Assembly (NCBI RefSeq): GCF_000277645.1
Contig: NZ_AKGG01000016.1
Coordinates: forward strand, 191,117-255,116
Origin: Weissella koreensis KCTC 3621
Lineage (GTDB): Bacteria; Bacillota; Bacilli; Lactobacillales; Lactobacillaceae
Length of the DNA: 64,000 nt
Reading direction: 5' to 3'
Shown here piece by piece: positions 18,890-27,390 of the stretch. Position numbers and translations under genes: made by a program. The notes beneath the pieces are model-generated. The model worked only from the letters and a program-made list of their open reading frames with translations. It did no database searches and had not been told where the DNA came from. How positions within the stretch are numbered: position 1 is the first letter of the stretch; the number at the start of each line of letters is the position of its first letter.

Positions 18890-18990
18890 TGATCATTACG
18901 CCCATCTGCTAGAAGTTACCACATCGCCCAATTGGGTACGTTGGTGTCAGATCATCGGGTCTAGTCCCTCCCTGAACTCTTGATAGGAAT
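18890..18990 (-). promoter_or_regulatory. SAM-I (S-box) riboswitch of metK
   Basis: On the minus strand the diagnostic 5' block TATCAAGAG, then GGGAGGGACT, GACCCGATGA and the 3' block GTGGTAACTTCTAGCAGA follow S-box order. The normally invariant GGCAACC region reads GACACCAACG, so the P3 side is divergent. A -10 TATAAT lies upstream at 19008-19013. The aptamer is followed by a terminator, which fits transcription shut-off by SAM. Confidence 0.88.
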
Positions 18991-19084
18991 GTTATTTTTA
19001 CTGCTAGATTATATTTTACACGATTAAACAAAGATAACAAGGACTTTTAGCCTGAAAATTCCCAATCATTTTAGTATGTGACGT

Positions 19085-19933
19085 TTAAACTTGGCTCTCT
19101 AACACTAATCCTTCAAAAAAAACACGTAATGAAGTTTTACCATGTTCCGCTCGTTTACCTTGTAAGTATTGCATTTCTTCGTGTACATTTTTATATTCAA
19201 AAAGCGCATTTCCATAATTAATGAATAATTCATTCTCATAGTCATCTAAGCACAAATGAGCTAAATTGGTTAACCCAACTTTAAGCGCTCGTCTTACTCG
19301 CTGAAAAATAATCTTTTTTTCATGTTCATCAATTTGATAATCAGCTGCAAAATTGATTTCCTTAAAATGTAACTGCTTTTCTAACATGATTTCAGCAATA
19401 AACAAGATATCTGATACTCCAGTCTCCGTCGCAATTCCTAATAAATTTAAAATCGAACGCATTTTAGCTTGTTGTTCTTTTTGAATCACCTTTTTATCTA
19501 CCACTACTTGTAACGAAGCTGATTGATTGCCTAATAAATTCTGAATATGATTTAATTTTTGTTCCATTTGGAGATTTTGTACCACTTTTTCTAAAACCGT
19601 TTTAACTTCTATCACATTAATAGGCTTATCAATAAAAAATTCGATCCCACCACGATAAGCATCCTCACGTAAATGAGGCGAGCGAACTTGTGAAATCATA
19701 ACAACTCGCAAATTTGGTTGAATTACCTTTAATTTTTTTACCAAATCGATTCCAGACATCTCAGCCATCAATAAATCAACTAATAAAATATCAACATCCA
19801 AGGCCAGCCACTGATCCAAAGCTTCTCGGGCAGAATTAGCCCATCCCACCACGGTGAAATCAAAATTTTGTTCAATAATTTGTTTTAAAACTAAAGGAAC
19901 AGAAACATCGTCATCCACAATAAAGAAATTCAT
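19085..19933 (-). CDS. Response regulator with YcbB-type output domain (GlnL-like)
   Basis: 282-residue regulator. The receiver domain (1-120) has the acidic pair Asp7/Asp8, phospho-acceptor Asp53 (LLVDLLMAEMSG) and the conserved lysine in FFIDKPIN near residue 105. The output half (about 140-282) resembles the YcbB domain of Bacillus GlnL, with ILNLLGIATETGVSDI and RVRRALKVGLTNLAHLCLDD. Bacillus GlnK-GlnL responds to glutamine and controls glutaminase and a glutamine carrier. The start overlaps the end of the kinase gene by four bases, so the two are translationally coupled. The target here is probably the divergent YfcC transporter gene; that is inferred. Confidence 0.85.
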   Translation of the reverse strand: MNFFIVDDDVSVPLVLKQIIEQNFDFTVVGWANSAREALDQWLALDVDILLVDLLMAEMSGIDLVKKLKVIQPNLRVVMISQVRSPHLREDAYRGGIEFFIDKPINVIEVKTVLEKVVQNLQMEQKLNHIQNLLGNQSASLQVVVDKKVIQKEQQAKMRSILNLLGIATETGVSDILFIAEIMLEKQLHFKEINFAADYQIDEHEKKIIFQRVRRALKVGLTNLAHLCLDDYENELFINYGNALFEYKNVHEEMQYLQGKRAEHGKTSLRVFFEGLVLESQV

Positions 19934-21213
19934 TGTTCCACATCCTCCATCTTACTTTGCAAAAGATACACTGTAAAAGTAGTTCCTTCACACGGCTTTG
20001 ATTCAACTGTAATTTTGCCTTGAAATTGTTCCTCGATAATTTTTTTCGTATGGTATAAACCAATTCCTCGATAGACATCGCCTGTTTGCAGATCAAATTT
20101 AGTCGTGAAGCCTGGTTGAAAAATTGCCGCTTGAACACCTGGATCCATTCCCACCCCATTATCATCAATTTCAAAAATAATTTCATTATTCATACGACTG
20201 ATATTAATTTGTAGCCGCCCTGACCTTTGATTAGACATTGCTTCTAACCCATTTAATAATAAATTAGATAAAATTGTTACCAGCGCATAATGTTTACCCA
20301 CCACAACTTCAACTTCATTTTGAGCCTGGACTATTACATTTAACTGTCTTTCCTTAATGGTAGCACGCAGATCGGAGATAACAATTCGTAAAATCTCAGT
20401 TAAATGCATGGTCTGCATTTGATTTAAATCAAATTGTTCACCCAAACCCGTAATTACATTTCGATAATTTTTCTTAACCTCATGGACATCACGAGCAATT
20501 TCTAAAGCGCGTTGACTAGCAGTAGGATTTTCATCCTGTAGACTTTGGTTCAAAAAATAAGCATTCTGCATAATTCGCTCAATCTCAACGACATTTTTTT
20601 GCATAAAATATAATTCATTTTTAACTGCGGCAGCCGCTAAAACAAATTGATAATATTGTTTCTCATGTTTTTCTTTACGCATCATTAAATTTAAATAATG
20701 GTAACCAAAAGCAAATATACAACCCAACGTACTACGTAGCAAAGCCACAATAAACAATAATTGGAAAAAGTGATAATCTGCAAAATTACCCTGATTCATT
20801 ATGCCAATTTCAAATAAGTTAGCACCATAATCACACAAAACAATCGTACAGAAAAAGGTTAAATCGTTCCAACCACCACGCCTCCAATACAACCAATAAT
20901 ATAAAACGCCATAACAAACATAGAACCCAATATCTGACAAGGTTAACAATCCAATCGTCGTAATCTGGTCTGAATGGCTAAGCCACAAAAGTAATCCTCG
21001 AAAAATAGGGGATGCTAGCGCCACAGTCCCGACAAGTGAAAGTGGATTTAAATCGGTATTAAAATATAAAAAAGCTGGTAATAGCAATGGTGAAAAAGCT
21101 ACGATAAAACCGGGCATCAATGCTTCAAAATTAACTTGCGAAGCCAAAGCAACACATAAAGCCACTACTAAAATTCTTTGCCATCGACCAAATCGATTCA
21201 TTCTTAGACCCAT
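19930..21213 (-). CDS. Sensor histidine kinase (GlnK-like, six-segment membrane sensor)
   Basis: 427-residue kinase. About six hydrophobic segments occupy residues 5-190 without a large extracellular loop, so the signal is probably sensed in or at the membrane. A coiled region carries the likely phospho-acceptor histidine in RDVHEVKKNYRN near residue 240. The ATPase domain shows the N box LSNLLLNGLEAM, G1 DDNGVGMD and G2 RGIGLYHTKKI. AGAAGG lies seven bases before the ATG at 21213; a TTG two codons earlier is less likely. It is co-transcribed with the response regulator and divergent from the YfcC-type transporter. Confidence 0.88.
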   Translation of the reverse strand: MGLRMNRFGRWQRILVVALCVALASQVNFEALMPGFIVAFSPLLLPAFLYFNTDLNPLSLVGTVALASPIFRGLLLWLSHSDQITTIGLLTLSDIGFYVCYGVLYYWLYWRRGGWNDLTFFCTIVLCDYGANLFEIGIMNQGNFADYHFFQLLFIVALLRSTLGCIFAFGYHYLNLMMRKEKHEKQYYQFVLAAAAVKNELYFMQKNVVEIERIMQNAYFLNQSLQDENPTASQRALEIARDVHEVKKNYRNVITGLGEQFDLNQMQTMHLTEILRIVISDLRATIKERQLNVIVQAQNEVEVVVGKHYALVTILSNLLLNGLEAMSNQRSGRLQINISRMNNEIIFEIDDNGVGMDPGVQAAIFQPGFTTKFDLQTGDVYRGIGLYHTKKIIEEQFQGKITVESKPCEGTTFTVYLLQSKMEDVEQ

Positions 21214-21258
21214 TATCAATCCTTCTTAGTTTTATTTTTGAAGCTTAGTGAAGTTTTT

Positions 21259-21272
21259 TGAAACCGCTTACT
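21259..21272. promoter_or_regulatory. cre-like CcpA site in the kinase/transporter divergent region
   Basis: TGAAACCGCTTACT matches the degenerate cre consensus TGWAARCGYTWNCW with one mismatch and lies immediately beside a TATAAT-like box at about 21273-21278. Catabolite control of one or both divergent units is possible. Confidence 0.4.
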
Positions 21273-21403
21273 TATAATATTATTGTAAATAAGAAGCCAA
21301 GTGTCAAGGAAGCACCCTCTTCCTAAATAATTTAAACACTGCATTTTTTGAAATTGTCTTCTTACCTTTACAAATTTAATCATAAAGGTTTAGGTGAATT
21401 CGT

Positions 21404-22954
21404 ATGACTGGTCTTAAAAAACATGCACATTTTAGGCTCAAAATGCCAGGTGCCTTCGTAATTCTATTCTTATTAACCGTGATAGCCGTCTTGGCCACTT
21501 GGTTTGTACCTGCTGGAAGTTACTCCAAATTGTCCTATGATCAACCCAACAAGCAGTTGAAAGTCCACGTTCCGGATGGACCCACTCATAAATTACCTGC
21601 TACCCAAGATTCATTAAAAGAATTAGGGGTCAAAATTGATATTAAACAATTTACAAGCGGCGGAATCACCCAAGAAATTTCCGTACCAGGGACCTATCGT
21701 CGTCTCAAGCAACGGCCTGCTAGTGTCGTCGCCATTCCTAACAGTATGGTTCGAGGCACCATCGAAGCGGTCGATATTATGGTCTTTATCTTCGTTTTGG
21801 GTGGCTTGATCGGAGTCGTAAAAGCCAGTGGGGCTTTTGAATCCGGACTTATGGCCTTAACTAAAAAGACCAAGGGGCACGAATTTATGTTGATCTTCTT
21901 GGTCGCTGTCCTCATGGTCTTAGGAGGAACCTTGTGTGGAATTGAGGAAGAAGCTGTAGCTTTTTATCCCATTTTAGTTCCCGTCTTCATCGCCATGGGT
22001 TATGACTCGATTGTCAGTGTAGGGGCCATCTTCTTAGCTAGTTCAGTCGGGACAGCTTTCTCCACAATTAATCCTTTCTCCGTGGTCATTGCTTCAAATG
22101 CCGCTGGAATTAATTTTACCCAAGGAATTGCTTGGCGAATTGTTGGTTGTGTAGTTGCCGCCTGCTTCGTTATTGCTTATCTTTATTGGTATAGTAAAAA
22201 AGTTAAAAATGATCCCAGTTTTTCATATGCCTATGAGGATCGAACCCAATTTGAAAAAATGTGGTCGGTGACCGGTGAACAAAATAGTATTGCTAGAATC
22301 TTTGACTTTCGACAAAAATTAATATTAATTCTCTTCGTTATCACTTTCCCACTCATGGTTTGGGGTGTAATGTCTCAAGGTTGGTGGTTCCCTACAATGG
22401 CAGCTTCCTTCTTAACTTTTGCAATCTTCATTATGTTCCTAACTGCCACCGGACCAAGTGGAATTGGCGAAAAGGGTGTGGTAGATGCCTTTGTTGCTGG
22501 ATCATCAAGTTTGGTAGGAGTTTCACTCATTATCGGATTAGCTCGTGGAATCAATATCGTCTTAAATGAAGGAATGATTTCAGATACTATGCTACAATTT
22601 TCATCATCATTGGTGACCCATATGAGCGGTCCACTCTTCATTTTGGCCATGCTTTTAATCTTCTTCGTTTTAGGCTTCATTGTACCTTCATCATCTGGAT
22701 TAGCAGTTCTTTCGATGCCTATCATGGCACCTTTAGCCGATACTGTCGACATTCCTCGTTTCGTCGTAGTCACAGCTTATCAATTCGGACAATATGCCAT
22801 GCTCTTCTTAGCCCCAACCGGCTTAGTGATGGCCACTTTGCAGATGTTAGATATGAAATACTCACACTGGCTTAAATTTGTCTGGCCTGTGGTAGTCTTT
22901 GTTTTAGGCTTCGGAGCTATTATCTTAGTTGCAGAAGTTTTGGTCTATTCATAA
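21404..22954 (+). CDS. yfcC: YfcC-family (DcuC superfamily) amino acid/C4-dicarboxylate transporter
   Basis: 516-residue membrane protein with about 12 segments. The N-terminus LATWFVPAGSYSKLSYD and the stretch GGTLCGIEEEAVAFYPILVP (near residue 175) are typical of YfcC, a family tied to basic amino acid or arginine/ornithine exchange. A Ser/Gly-rich helix, FVPSSSGLAVLSMPI, near residue 430 is likewise family-typical. AGGTG lies before the ATG, and a terminator follows the stop. Divergent transcription from a GlnK/GlnL-like system suggests it is the regulated target. Substrate is not fixed by sequence. Confidence 0.83.
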   Translation: MTGLKKHAHFRLKMPGAFVILFLLTVIAVLATWFVPAGSYSKLSYDQPNKQLKVHVPDGPTHKLPATQDSLKELGVKIDIKQFTSGGITQEISVPGTYRRLKQRPASVVAIPNSMVRGTIEAVDIMVFIFVLGGLIGVVKASGAFESGLMALTKKTKGHEFMLIFLVAVLMVLGGTLCGIEEEAVAFYPILVPVFIAMGYDSIVSVGAIFLASSVGTAFSTINPFSVVIASNAAGINFTQGIAWRIVGCVVAACFVIAYLYWYSKKVKNDPSFSYAYEDRTQFEKMWSVTGEQNSIARIFDFRQKLILILFVITFPLMVWGVMSQGWWFPTMAASFLTFAIFIMFLTATGPSGIGEKGVVDAFVAGSSSLVGVSLIIGLARGINIVLNEGMISDTMLQFSSSLVTHMSGPLFILAMLLIFFVLGFIVPSSSGLAVLSMPIMAPLADTVDIPRFVVVTAYQFGQYAMLFLAPTGLVMATLQMLDMKYSHWLKFVWPVVVFVLGFGAIILVAEVLVYS

Positions 22955-22975
22955 AAATAAATCTTATCTATTTTC

Positions 22976-23013
22976 AAAAGACTTCGCTACTTAATTGTCA
23001 GCGAAGTTTTTTA
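22976..23013 (+). terminator. Terminator of the YfcC gene
   Basis: ACTTCGCT/AGCGAAGT stem is followed by TTTTTTATT, 27 bases after the stop codon. Confidence 0.85.
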
Positions 23014-23056
23014 TTAAGGTTTTAATCAGTTACAATCTCAATTCGAGTACGTTTAA

Positions 23057-23092
23057 AAACAAAAAAGGCTAGGACAATTGTCCTAGCCTTTT
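23057..23092 (-). terminator. Terminator of the ribose operon
   Basis: A perfect palindrome AAAAGGCTAGGACAA/TTGTCCTAGCCTTTT is followed on the minus strand by TTGTTTTT. Confidence 0.88.
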
Positions 23093-23170
23093 AATAACGT
23101 GAAACAAATTTAAAGTTAATCGCACTTATTGTTTGTTCAATTAAATTTAATTTTCAGTTATTAATTATAA

Positions 23171-24085
23171 TTAATTTTTCAAGAAAGCAGTAACAGCGGC
23201 AGCAAGCACGATCAAGACCAACCCAATTACAATTACAAGCCATTCTTTTTGAGTCTTCTTAGTGTGCATTACAATAATTCCTGAAACGGTTGCTCCAACA
23301 ATTGAAACTTGTGAAAGCACAAATCCAGTTGCCAAACCAAGCATTGCTGGTTGAGCAGAAACCAAGTATCCTAAGGCAGCCATAGAAAAGAAGAAACCAG
23401 AGAAAATTTGCTTGTAAGTTACGCTTTGCTTGAAGATGTTGTTGTGGTTCTTAGCAACTTCATAGATTCCAAGAATCAAACCAAAGGCAGCCATTCCCAT
23501 TGCTTGGGCCAAGAACATGTGTAATCCATCAGTTCCACGTGTGTATTGTGGAAGAATTCCGTAAAGTGAGTAACCAACTTGAGCAATCAACAAAATACCA
23601 ACAGCCTTCATCAATAATTGCTTATTTCCAGCTGACTTCTTTTCTTGATAAGTAGTCATGTAAGCTCCAACCAAGATTACGATTACGGCAAGGAAACCAT
23701 AAACCTTTGATGAAACAGGGCCCCAGTTACCAAGCATGATAACACCCCAAACAACGTTAGCCGTGATTTGGAAGGCCGTTGAAATTGGCATTGCCTTAGC
23801 TGATCCCAATTCGTTTCCGGCTTTATCTTTCATCCCAAAGGCGAAGATTGTCAAAACGTTACCAAAGGCCCATGCAGCCCCTGAGAAGAATGCCAACCAG
23901 AAGTTAGCTCCGTGTAGCATTGGCATTTGCATGATTAATGAAAGCACAATGGCAACGATAAATGTTCCCCAAGTAGCTCCAAAGATACCTTGAACGGGCT
24001 TACCACCAAAGTAAGAAACAAAAGTTGGATAAGCACTCCAACCAATAATCGCTAATAGCGAGAAAAGCAATCCATACATATTCAT
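23171..24085 (-). CDS. rbsU: Ribose transporter, GRP (glucose/ribose porter) family
   Basis: 304-residue membrane protein with ten hydrophobic segments, the size and pattern of the GRP family (RbsU, GlcU). The first helix carries IGWSAYPTFVSYFGGKP. It ends with a short Lys-Asn tail after the last helix. It imports ribose, probably with protons, in lactobacilli that lack an RbsABC system. It is the last gene of rbsK-rbsD-rbsU. A 143-base gap with a long hairpin separates it from rbsD, which may lower or uncouple its expression. AGGATGATG precedes the ATG. Confidence 0.9.
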   Translation of the reverse strand: MNMYGLLFSLLAIIGWSAYPTFVSYFGGKPVQGIFGATWGTFIVAIVLSLIMQMPMLHGANFWLAFFSGAAWAFGNVLTIFAFGMKDKAGNELGSAKAMPISTAFQITANVVWGVIMLGNWGPVSSKVYGFLAVIVILVGAYMTTYQEKKSAGNKQLLMKAVGILLIAQVGYSLYGILPQYTRGTDGLHMFLAQAMGMAAFGLILGIYEVAKNHNNIFKQSVTYKQIFSGFFFSMAALGYLVSAQPAMLGLATGFVLSQVSIVGATVSGIIVMHTKKTQKEWLVIVIGLVLIVLAAAVTAFLKN

Positions 24086-24135
24086 TTTTTCATCATCCTA
24101 TTCTAATTGATTACATCGTAAAAACTTCCAAATTA

Positions 24136-24206
24136 AAGAAGCGAACCATAAAACAAATTAACAATCCCCTAAATTGGGGAAATCAATTTGTCGATACCCG
24201 CTTCTT
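24136..24206 (-). other. Long hairpin in the rbsD-rbsU gap
   Basis: On the minus strand AAGAAGCG pairs with CGCTTCTT at the base, ACAAATT with AATTTGT inside, and TTCCCC with GGGGA at the tip around AATTTA. The run after it (TTTAATTT) is weak for termination, so it may act as a processing or partial-termination structure within the operon. Confidence 0.55.
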
Positions 24207-24228
24207 AATCTAAAAGCATTAATATTTA

Positions 24229-24651
24229 TTATTTAATTGCTTCTCCAGCAAAATCAACGTTTGATTCCAAAACAATGTTTGAGAATGGTGTGATTTCACC
24301 AGTACGAACTGTCGCAATATTATTATCATCACGGCTCATCGCTTTAAGCTCATCATGTGAAATGAATACAACTTCAACATCGTCATCCAACAAAGCTTGA
24401 ATTGCAGCAAATTGTTCTGGATTGTCAGTCTTAATTTCTTCAGCCAAGTAGGCTTTTTGAATTTTCATTTCTGAAAGAGTTGCAGCCAAAACATCAATGA
24501 ACAAAGGAAGTCCACGAACTACTGAAAGGTCAATTTTACGACCATCATCTTTAACTGGAAGACCTGAATCACCAATGGTTAACCATTGTGTGTGCCCAAT
24601 TTCTGAAATGGCATTTGATAACTTAGTATTTAAAAGATTTGTCTTACGCAT
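24229..24651 (-). CDS. rbsD: D-ribose pyranase
   Basis: 140-residue RbsD/FucU-fold protein that interconverts the pyran and furan forms of ribose so that ribokinase can act. The conserved N-terminal block is LSNAISEIGHTQWLTIGDSGLP with the catalytic His20 (GHTQ), followed by IDLSVVRGLPLF. The length is typical. GGAG lies seven bases before the ATG at 24651. It lies 29 bases downstream of rbsK. Confidence 0.95.
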   Translation of the reverse strand: MRKTNLLNTKLSNAISEIGHTQWLTIGDSGLPVKDDGRKIDLSVVRGLPLFIDVLAATLSEMKIQKAYLAEEIKTDNPEQFAAIQALLDDDVEVVFISHDELKAMSRDDNNIATVRTGEITPFSNIVLESNVDFAGEAIK

Positions 24652-24680
24652 AATCTATCTCCAATTCAATAATTAATTAA

Positions 24681-25616
24681 TTATTTGTGTGCTTCCAAAA
24701 CAGCCAAAACTTCGTCTTCAGTTGGAATACTTGGTTGTGCACCGGCACGTGAAACTGTCAAAGATGAAGCAGCTGAACCGTAACGCATTGATTCTGCTAA
24801 GTTATCCAAGTTAGCGTGCAAACGAGTTGCAGTAGCTCCGATAAATGTATCTCCGGCTGCAGTTGTATCAACAGCACTAACCTTAAAGGCTGGCACAATT
24901 CCTTCAGTTCCATTATCACGCATGAAGAATGATCCTTCTGAACCAATAGTAATGATCACAGTATCAATTCCGCGTTCGAAATAGTAAGCCGCATTGTGCA
25001 ACATTGAGTGCTCATCAGTCACTTCAATCCCAGTCAACAAGAATGTTTCATGTTCATTAGGTGCAATAATGTCAGTTAATTCTAGTAATTCGGCTGGCAA
25101 ACCACCAACTTCAGGCATTGGAGCAGGGTTCAAGATTGTCTTTACGCCATTTTCGTGCGCAATTTTGAATCCTTCAATAACTGTTTCCATTGGTGTTTCT
25201 AATTGTGCAATTACGAAGTCTGATTCAGCAATAGCATCTTCATGTGCACGAACATCTGCAGCAGTCATATCAGCATTGGCTCCACCATAAATGTGGATGA
25301 TGTTATCTCCAGTTTCAGCAGAAACCGTGATATATGCTTGTCCAGTTTCTTCAGTTTCAGAAACCATTACATGTTCAGTGTTCAAATTAGCTACGTTCAT
25401 GCTCTTAGCAGTGTCAAATTCAGCACCAACCTTAGTGATCATGTTAGTCTTAACACCTGAACGTGCTACGGCTACGGCTTGGTTCAAACCTTTTCCACCC
25501 ATTGCTTCAACTTGATGATTTGGAGTGTGAAGAGTTTCTCCACTTGCTCCAAAACGGGGTACAGAAACAACTTTGTCAATGTTAGTTGAGCCTAAAACAG
25601 TAATAATCTTTGCCAT
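24681..25616 (-). CDS. rbsK: Ribokinase
   Basis: 311-residue PfkB-family kinase that phosphorylates ribose at O5, feeding ribose-5-phosphate to the pentose-phosphate/phosphoketolase route. The N-terminal block VLGSTNIDKVVSVPRFGASG and GGKGLNQAVAVARSG are ribokinase signatures. The C-terminal DTTAAGDTFIGA holds the catalytic aspartate and anion hole. A longer frame extends to 25688 without homology. GAAGGA seven bases before the ATG at 25616 decides the start. It is the first gene of rbsKDU, behind a strong promoter overlapped by LacI-type operators. Confidence 0.96.
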   Translation of the reverse strand: MAKIITVLGSTNIDKVVSVPRFGASGETLHTPNHQVEAMGGKGLNQAVAVARSGVKTNMITKVGAEFDTAKSMNVANLNTEHVMVSETEETGQAYITVSAETGDNIIHIYGGANADMTAADVRAHEDAIAESDFVIAQLETPMETVIEGFKIAHENGVKTILNPAPMPEVGGLPAELLELTDIIAPNEHETFLLTGIEVTDEHSMLHNAAYYFERGIDTVIITIGSEGSFFMRDNGTEGIVPAFKVSAVDTTAAGDTFIGATATRLHANLDNLAESMRYGSAASSLTVSRAGAQPSIPTEDEVLAVLEAHK

Positions 25617-25712
25617 TAAATTATCCTTCATTTCTTTAGTATATTTTTTAGTAGCACCACTTAACTGTCCGTATAAATTGACAAGCAATGTGAAGCAAAT
25701 TTCAATAAATAT

Positions 25713-25741
25713 ATTATAATATACCTTTTTTTGTTTGTAAA
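25713..25741 (-). promoter_or_regulatory. Ribose operon promoter
   Basis: The -35 TTTACA (25736-25741) and -10 TATAAT (25713-25718) are separated by 17 bases. The -35 is embedded in an operator-like sequence, so a bound repressor would block polymerase. Confidence 0.8.
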
Positions 25742-25796
25742 CGTTTTCTGAATGTTTTTTTCAAACGTTGTGGTTATTAGATGTTAAACGTTTTAT
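25736..25796. promoter_or_regulatory. Three LacI-type operators (RbsR and/or CcpA)
   Basis: Three sites share an AACGTT core: TGTAAACGTTTTCTGA (25736-25751), TCAAACGTTGTG (25761-25772) and TGTTAAACGTTTTAT (25782-25796). Their centres are spaced about 25 and 22 bp. The first also fits a cre site with one mismatch. No rbsR gene lies in the window. Confidence 0.6.
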
Positions 25797-26055
25797 CTAT
25801 TTTAGTTAAAAGTTTTATTTGTAATCGGTTAATGCATGTTTTTTAATATACTTTATATATACATTATCATATTAATGGTTTATACAAGCAATTTTGATTA
25901 TTTTCATATTTCTTTTGAAATTTTAGTAAATTCAATTAACCATGAAAATTACTTACATTTTGTTTGAATTTCTTTACTTTAATCTCACCCAAAATTGAAT
26001 TAAATCAAATTTTATGGGTTTTGTATTGTTTATCACAAATTTTATGGATTTTCAT
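25797..26055. other. AT-rich gene-free stretch upstream of the rbs operators
   Basis: About 260 bases separate the rbs operator array from the terminator of the next gene. They contain two copies of a TTTTATGG.TTT-like string (near 26011 and 26040) and no open frame with a ribosome site. I see nothing else in it. Confidence 0.4.
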
Positions 26056-26094
26056 ATAAAAAAGAAGCTGTACAAATAAATACAGCTTCTTTAT
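26056..26094 (-). terminator. Terminator of the SLC13-type permease operon
   Basis: AAAGAAGCTGTA/TACAGCTTCTTT forms a perfect twelve-pair stem, followed by T residues on the minus strand. Confidence 0.85.
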
Positions 26095-26108
26095 ATAATT
26101 ATTTATTT

Positions 26109-27215
26109 TTATAGACTCCAAAGTCCAAAAATCAACAGTAACACCGCTGCAAAAGCAAAATTAACTATCATGAAAACTTTTAAGAAGGTCCAAGAAAACT
26201 TAGGATCTAACTGACGGAAAACACGATACCCTATTAAATTAGCCATTGAGGCGAAAATTGATCCATATCCTCCAATATTTGATCCAATAAATAAATCATA
26301 AGCATGATCTGTGAAGGTTGAAATCAAAATCGTTGAAGGTAGATTTGAAATAAATTGACTTAAGAAGAATGTTCCAAATAAAACGTGAGACTTGGTATCA
26401 AACAAGGTTTCAATTAAATGTTTTACCTCTTCTAAATGAGCTAAATTATTAGTCGCAATAAAGAAGAAAATGAACGTTGCCAATAAACCAAAATCCACTA
26501 AGTTAAACATCTTGGGATTATATAGAAAAAAGGCGATTAAGATTAATGGCACCACCAGATTAAACGGTGTCCAACCAAAAATCGTAATAATTAAAATAAT
26601 TCCAGTAACCGTCAAAAAACTCAAACGTCCCCGATGAATTTTATCTGGTTTTGGTAAATCAATTTGGATTGGTGTACTTCGAACAAAGCGCGTAATGATA
26701 AACATTAAAACTAACGTAGCAACCGTTAACGATGCTGACCATTCAAAAAATTGAATAACATTAATCTTATAGTGTACAAACATATATAGATTTTGCGATT
26801 TACCAAAAGGAAACAAAATTGCCCCAGAATTAGCCGCCATGATAACCAAAGTCGAACCAACGACCTTTAAACGGGTCGTTAGTTGATCAGCTAATTTTAA
26901 ATAAATAGGTAATATCGTTAAGATCGCGATATCATTTGATAACAACATTGCCCCAAAAGAAGATAGAAATGTAACACTTGTCATTAATGTTCGCGCATGA
27001 TGACTTCGGTTCACTAACCAAACTGAAACGGTATGCAGAATTCCAGCTTTTTCTAAAAATCCTACCCAAATCATCATAGTCATTAAACTAAAAACAGTAT
27101 GCCAATTGACCGCCCCAATGTCAGGACGAACCAGAAGAGATGTAATCACAGCTAACACCATACTAGCCGTAAACATTACATCCTCTTTCAAGTATGTAAA
27201 GATACGATTAATCAT
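26109..27215 (-). CDS. SLC13/ArsB-NhaD-type anion permease
   Basis: 368-residue polytopic protein of the ion-transporter superfamily that includes citrate, arsenite and Na+/H+ carriers. Typical features are WHTVFSLMTMMIWVGFLEKAG near the start, the discontinuous-helix segment LLSNDIAILTILPI, and MAANSGAILFPFGKSQNLYM near residue 130. It is shorter than most members (about 400-430). The ATG overlaps the end of a 60-residue membrane ORF by eight bases, so it is probably translated by coupling from that ORF. Substrate unknown. Confidence 0.75.
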   Translation of the reverse strand: MINRIFTYLKEDVMFTASMVLAVITSLLVRPDIGAVNWHTVFSLMTMMIWVGFLEKAGILHTVSVWLVNRSHHARTLMTSVTFLSSFGAMLLSNDIAILTILPIYLKLADQLTTRLKVVGSTLVIMAANSGAILFPFGKSQNLYMFVHYKINVIQFFEWSASLTVATLVLMFIITRFVRSTPIQIDLPKPDKIHRGRLSFLTVTGIILIITIFGWTPFNLVVPLILIAFFLYNPKMFNLVDFGLLATFIFFFIATNNLAHLEEVKHLIETLFDTKSHVLFGTFFLSQFISNLPSTILISTFTDHAYDLFIGSNIGGYGSIFASMANLIGYRVFRQLDPKFSWTFLKVFMIVNFAFAAVLLLIFGLWSL

Positions 27216-27390
27216 TAAGATGCTTCTCTTTCTCCAACATTGTGCCGTATGCGTTTGCTAATCGAATTATTTGATACGCTTTTGCAGCCATTAATGCTGT
27301 TATTCCTGCTGAAATCATCATTACAGGAATACTAGCCACTGCGATACTTCCCGTTGTAATTGAACGGCTCGTATGCGTTTTATGTGTCAT
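27208..27390 (-). CDS. Small membrane protein (60 aa) coupled to the SLC13-type permease
   Basis: I do not recognise this protein. It has a Thr/His/Ser-rich N-terminus (1-12), one hydrophobic segment of about 25 residues (SIAVASIPVMMISAGITALM, about 14-37), and a charged C-terminal helix ending KEKHLND. AAGGAG lies eight bases before the ATG, a strong site, and its end overlaps the downstream permease start by eight bases. The coupling and good ribosome site argue that it is real and perhaps an accessory subunit or a leader that drives permease translation. Confidence 0.6.
   Translation of the reverse strand: MTHKTHTSRSITTGSIAVASIPVMMISAGITALMAAKAYQIIRLANAYGTMLEKEKHLND

Noticed and set aside
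21694..22773. Minus-strand frames of 73 and 132 codons opposite the YfcC gene
   Set aside because: Antisense shadows of a membrane protein gene without ribosome sites.
23090..23110. Half parS site ACGTGAAACA downstream of rbsU
   Set aside because: The left half does not match; not a complete site.
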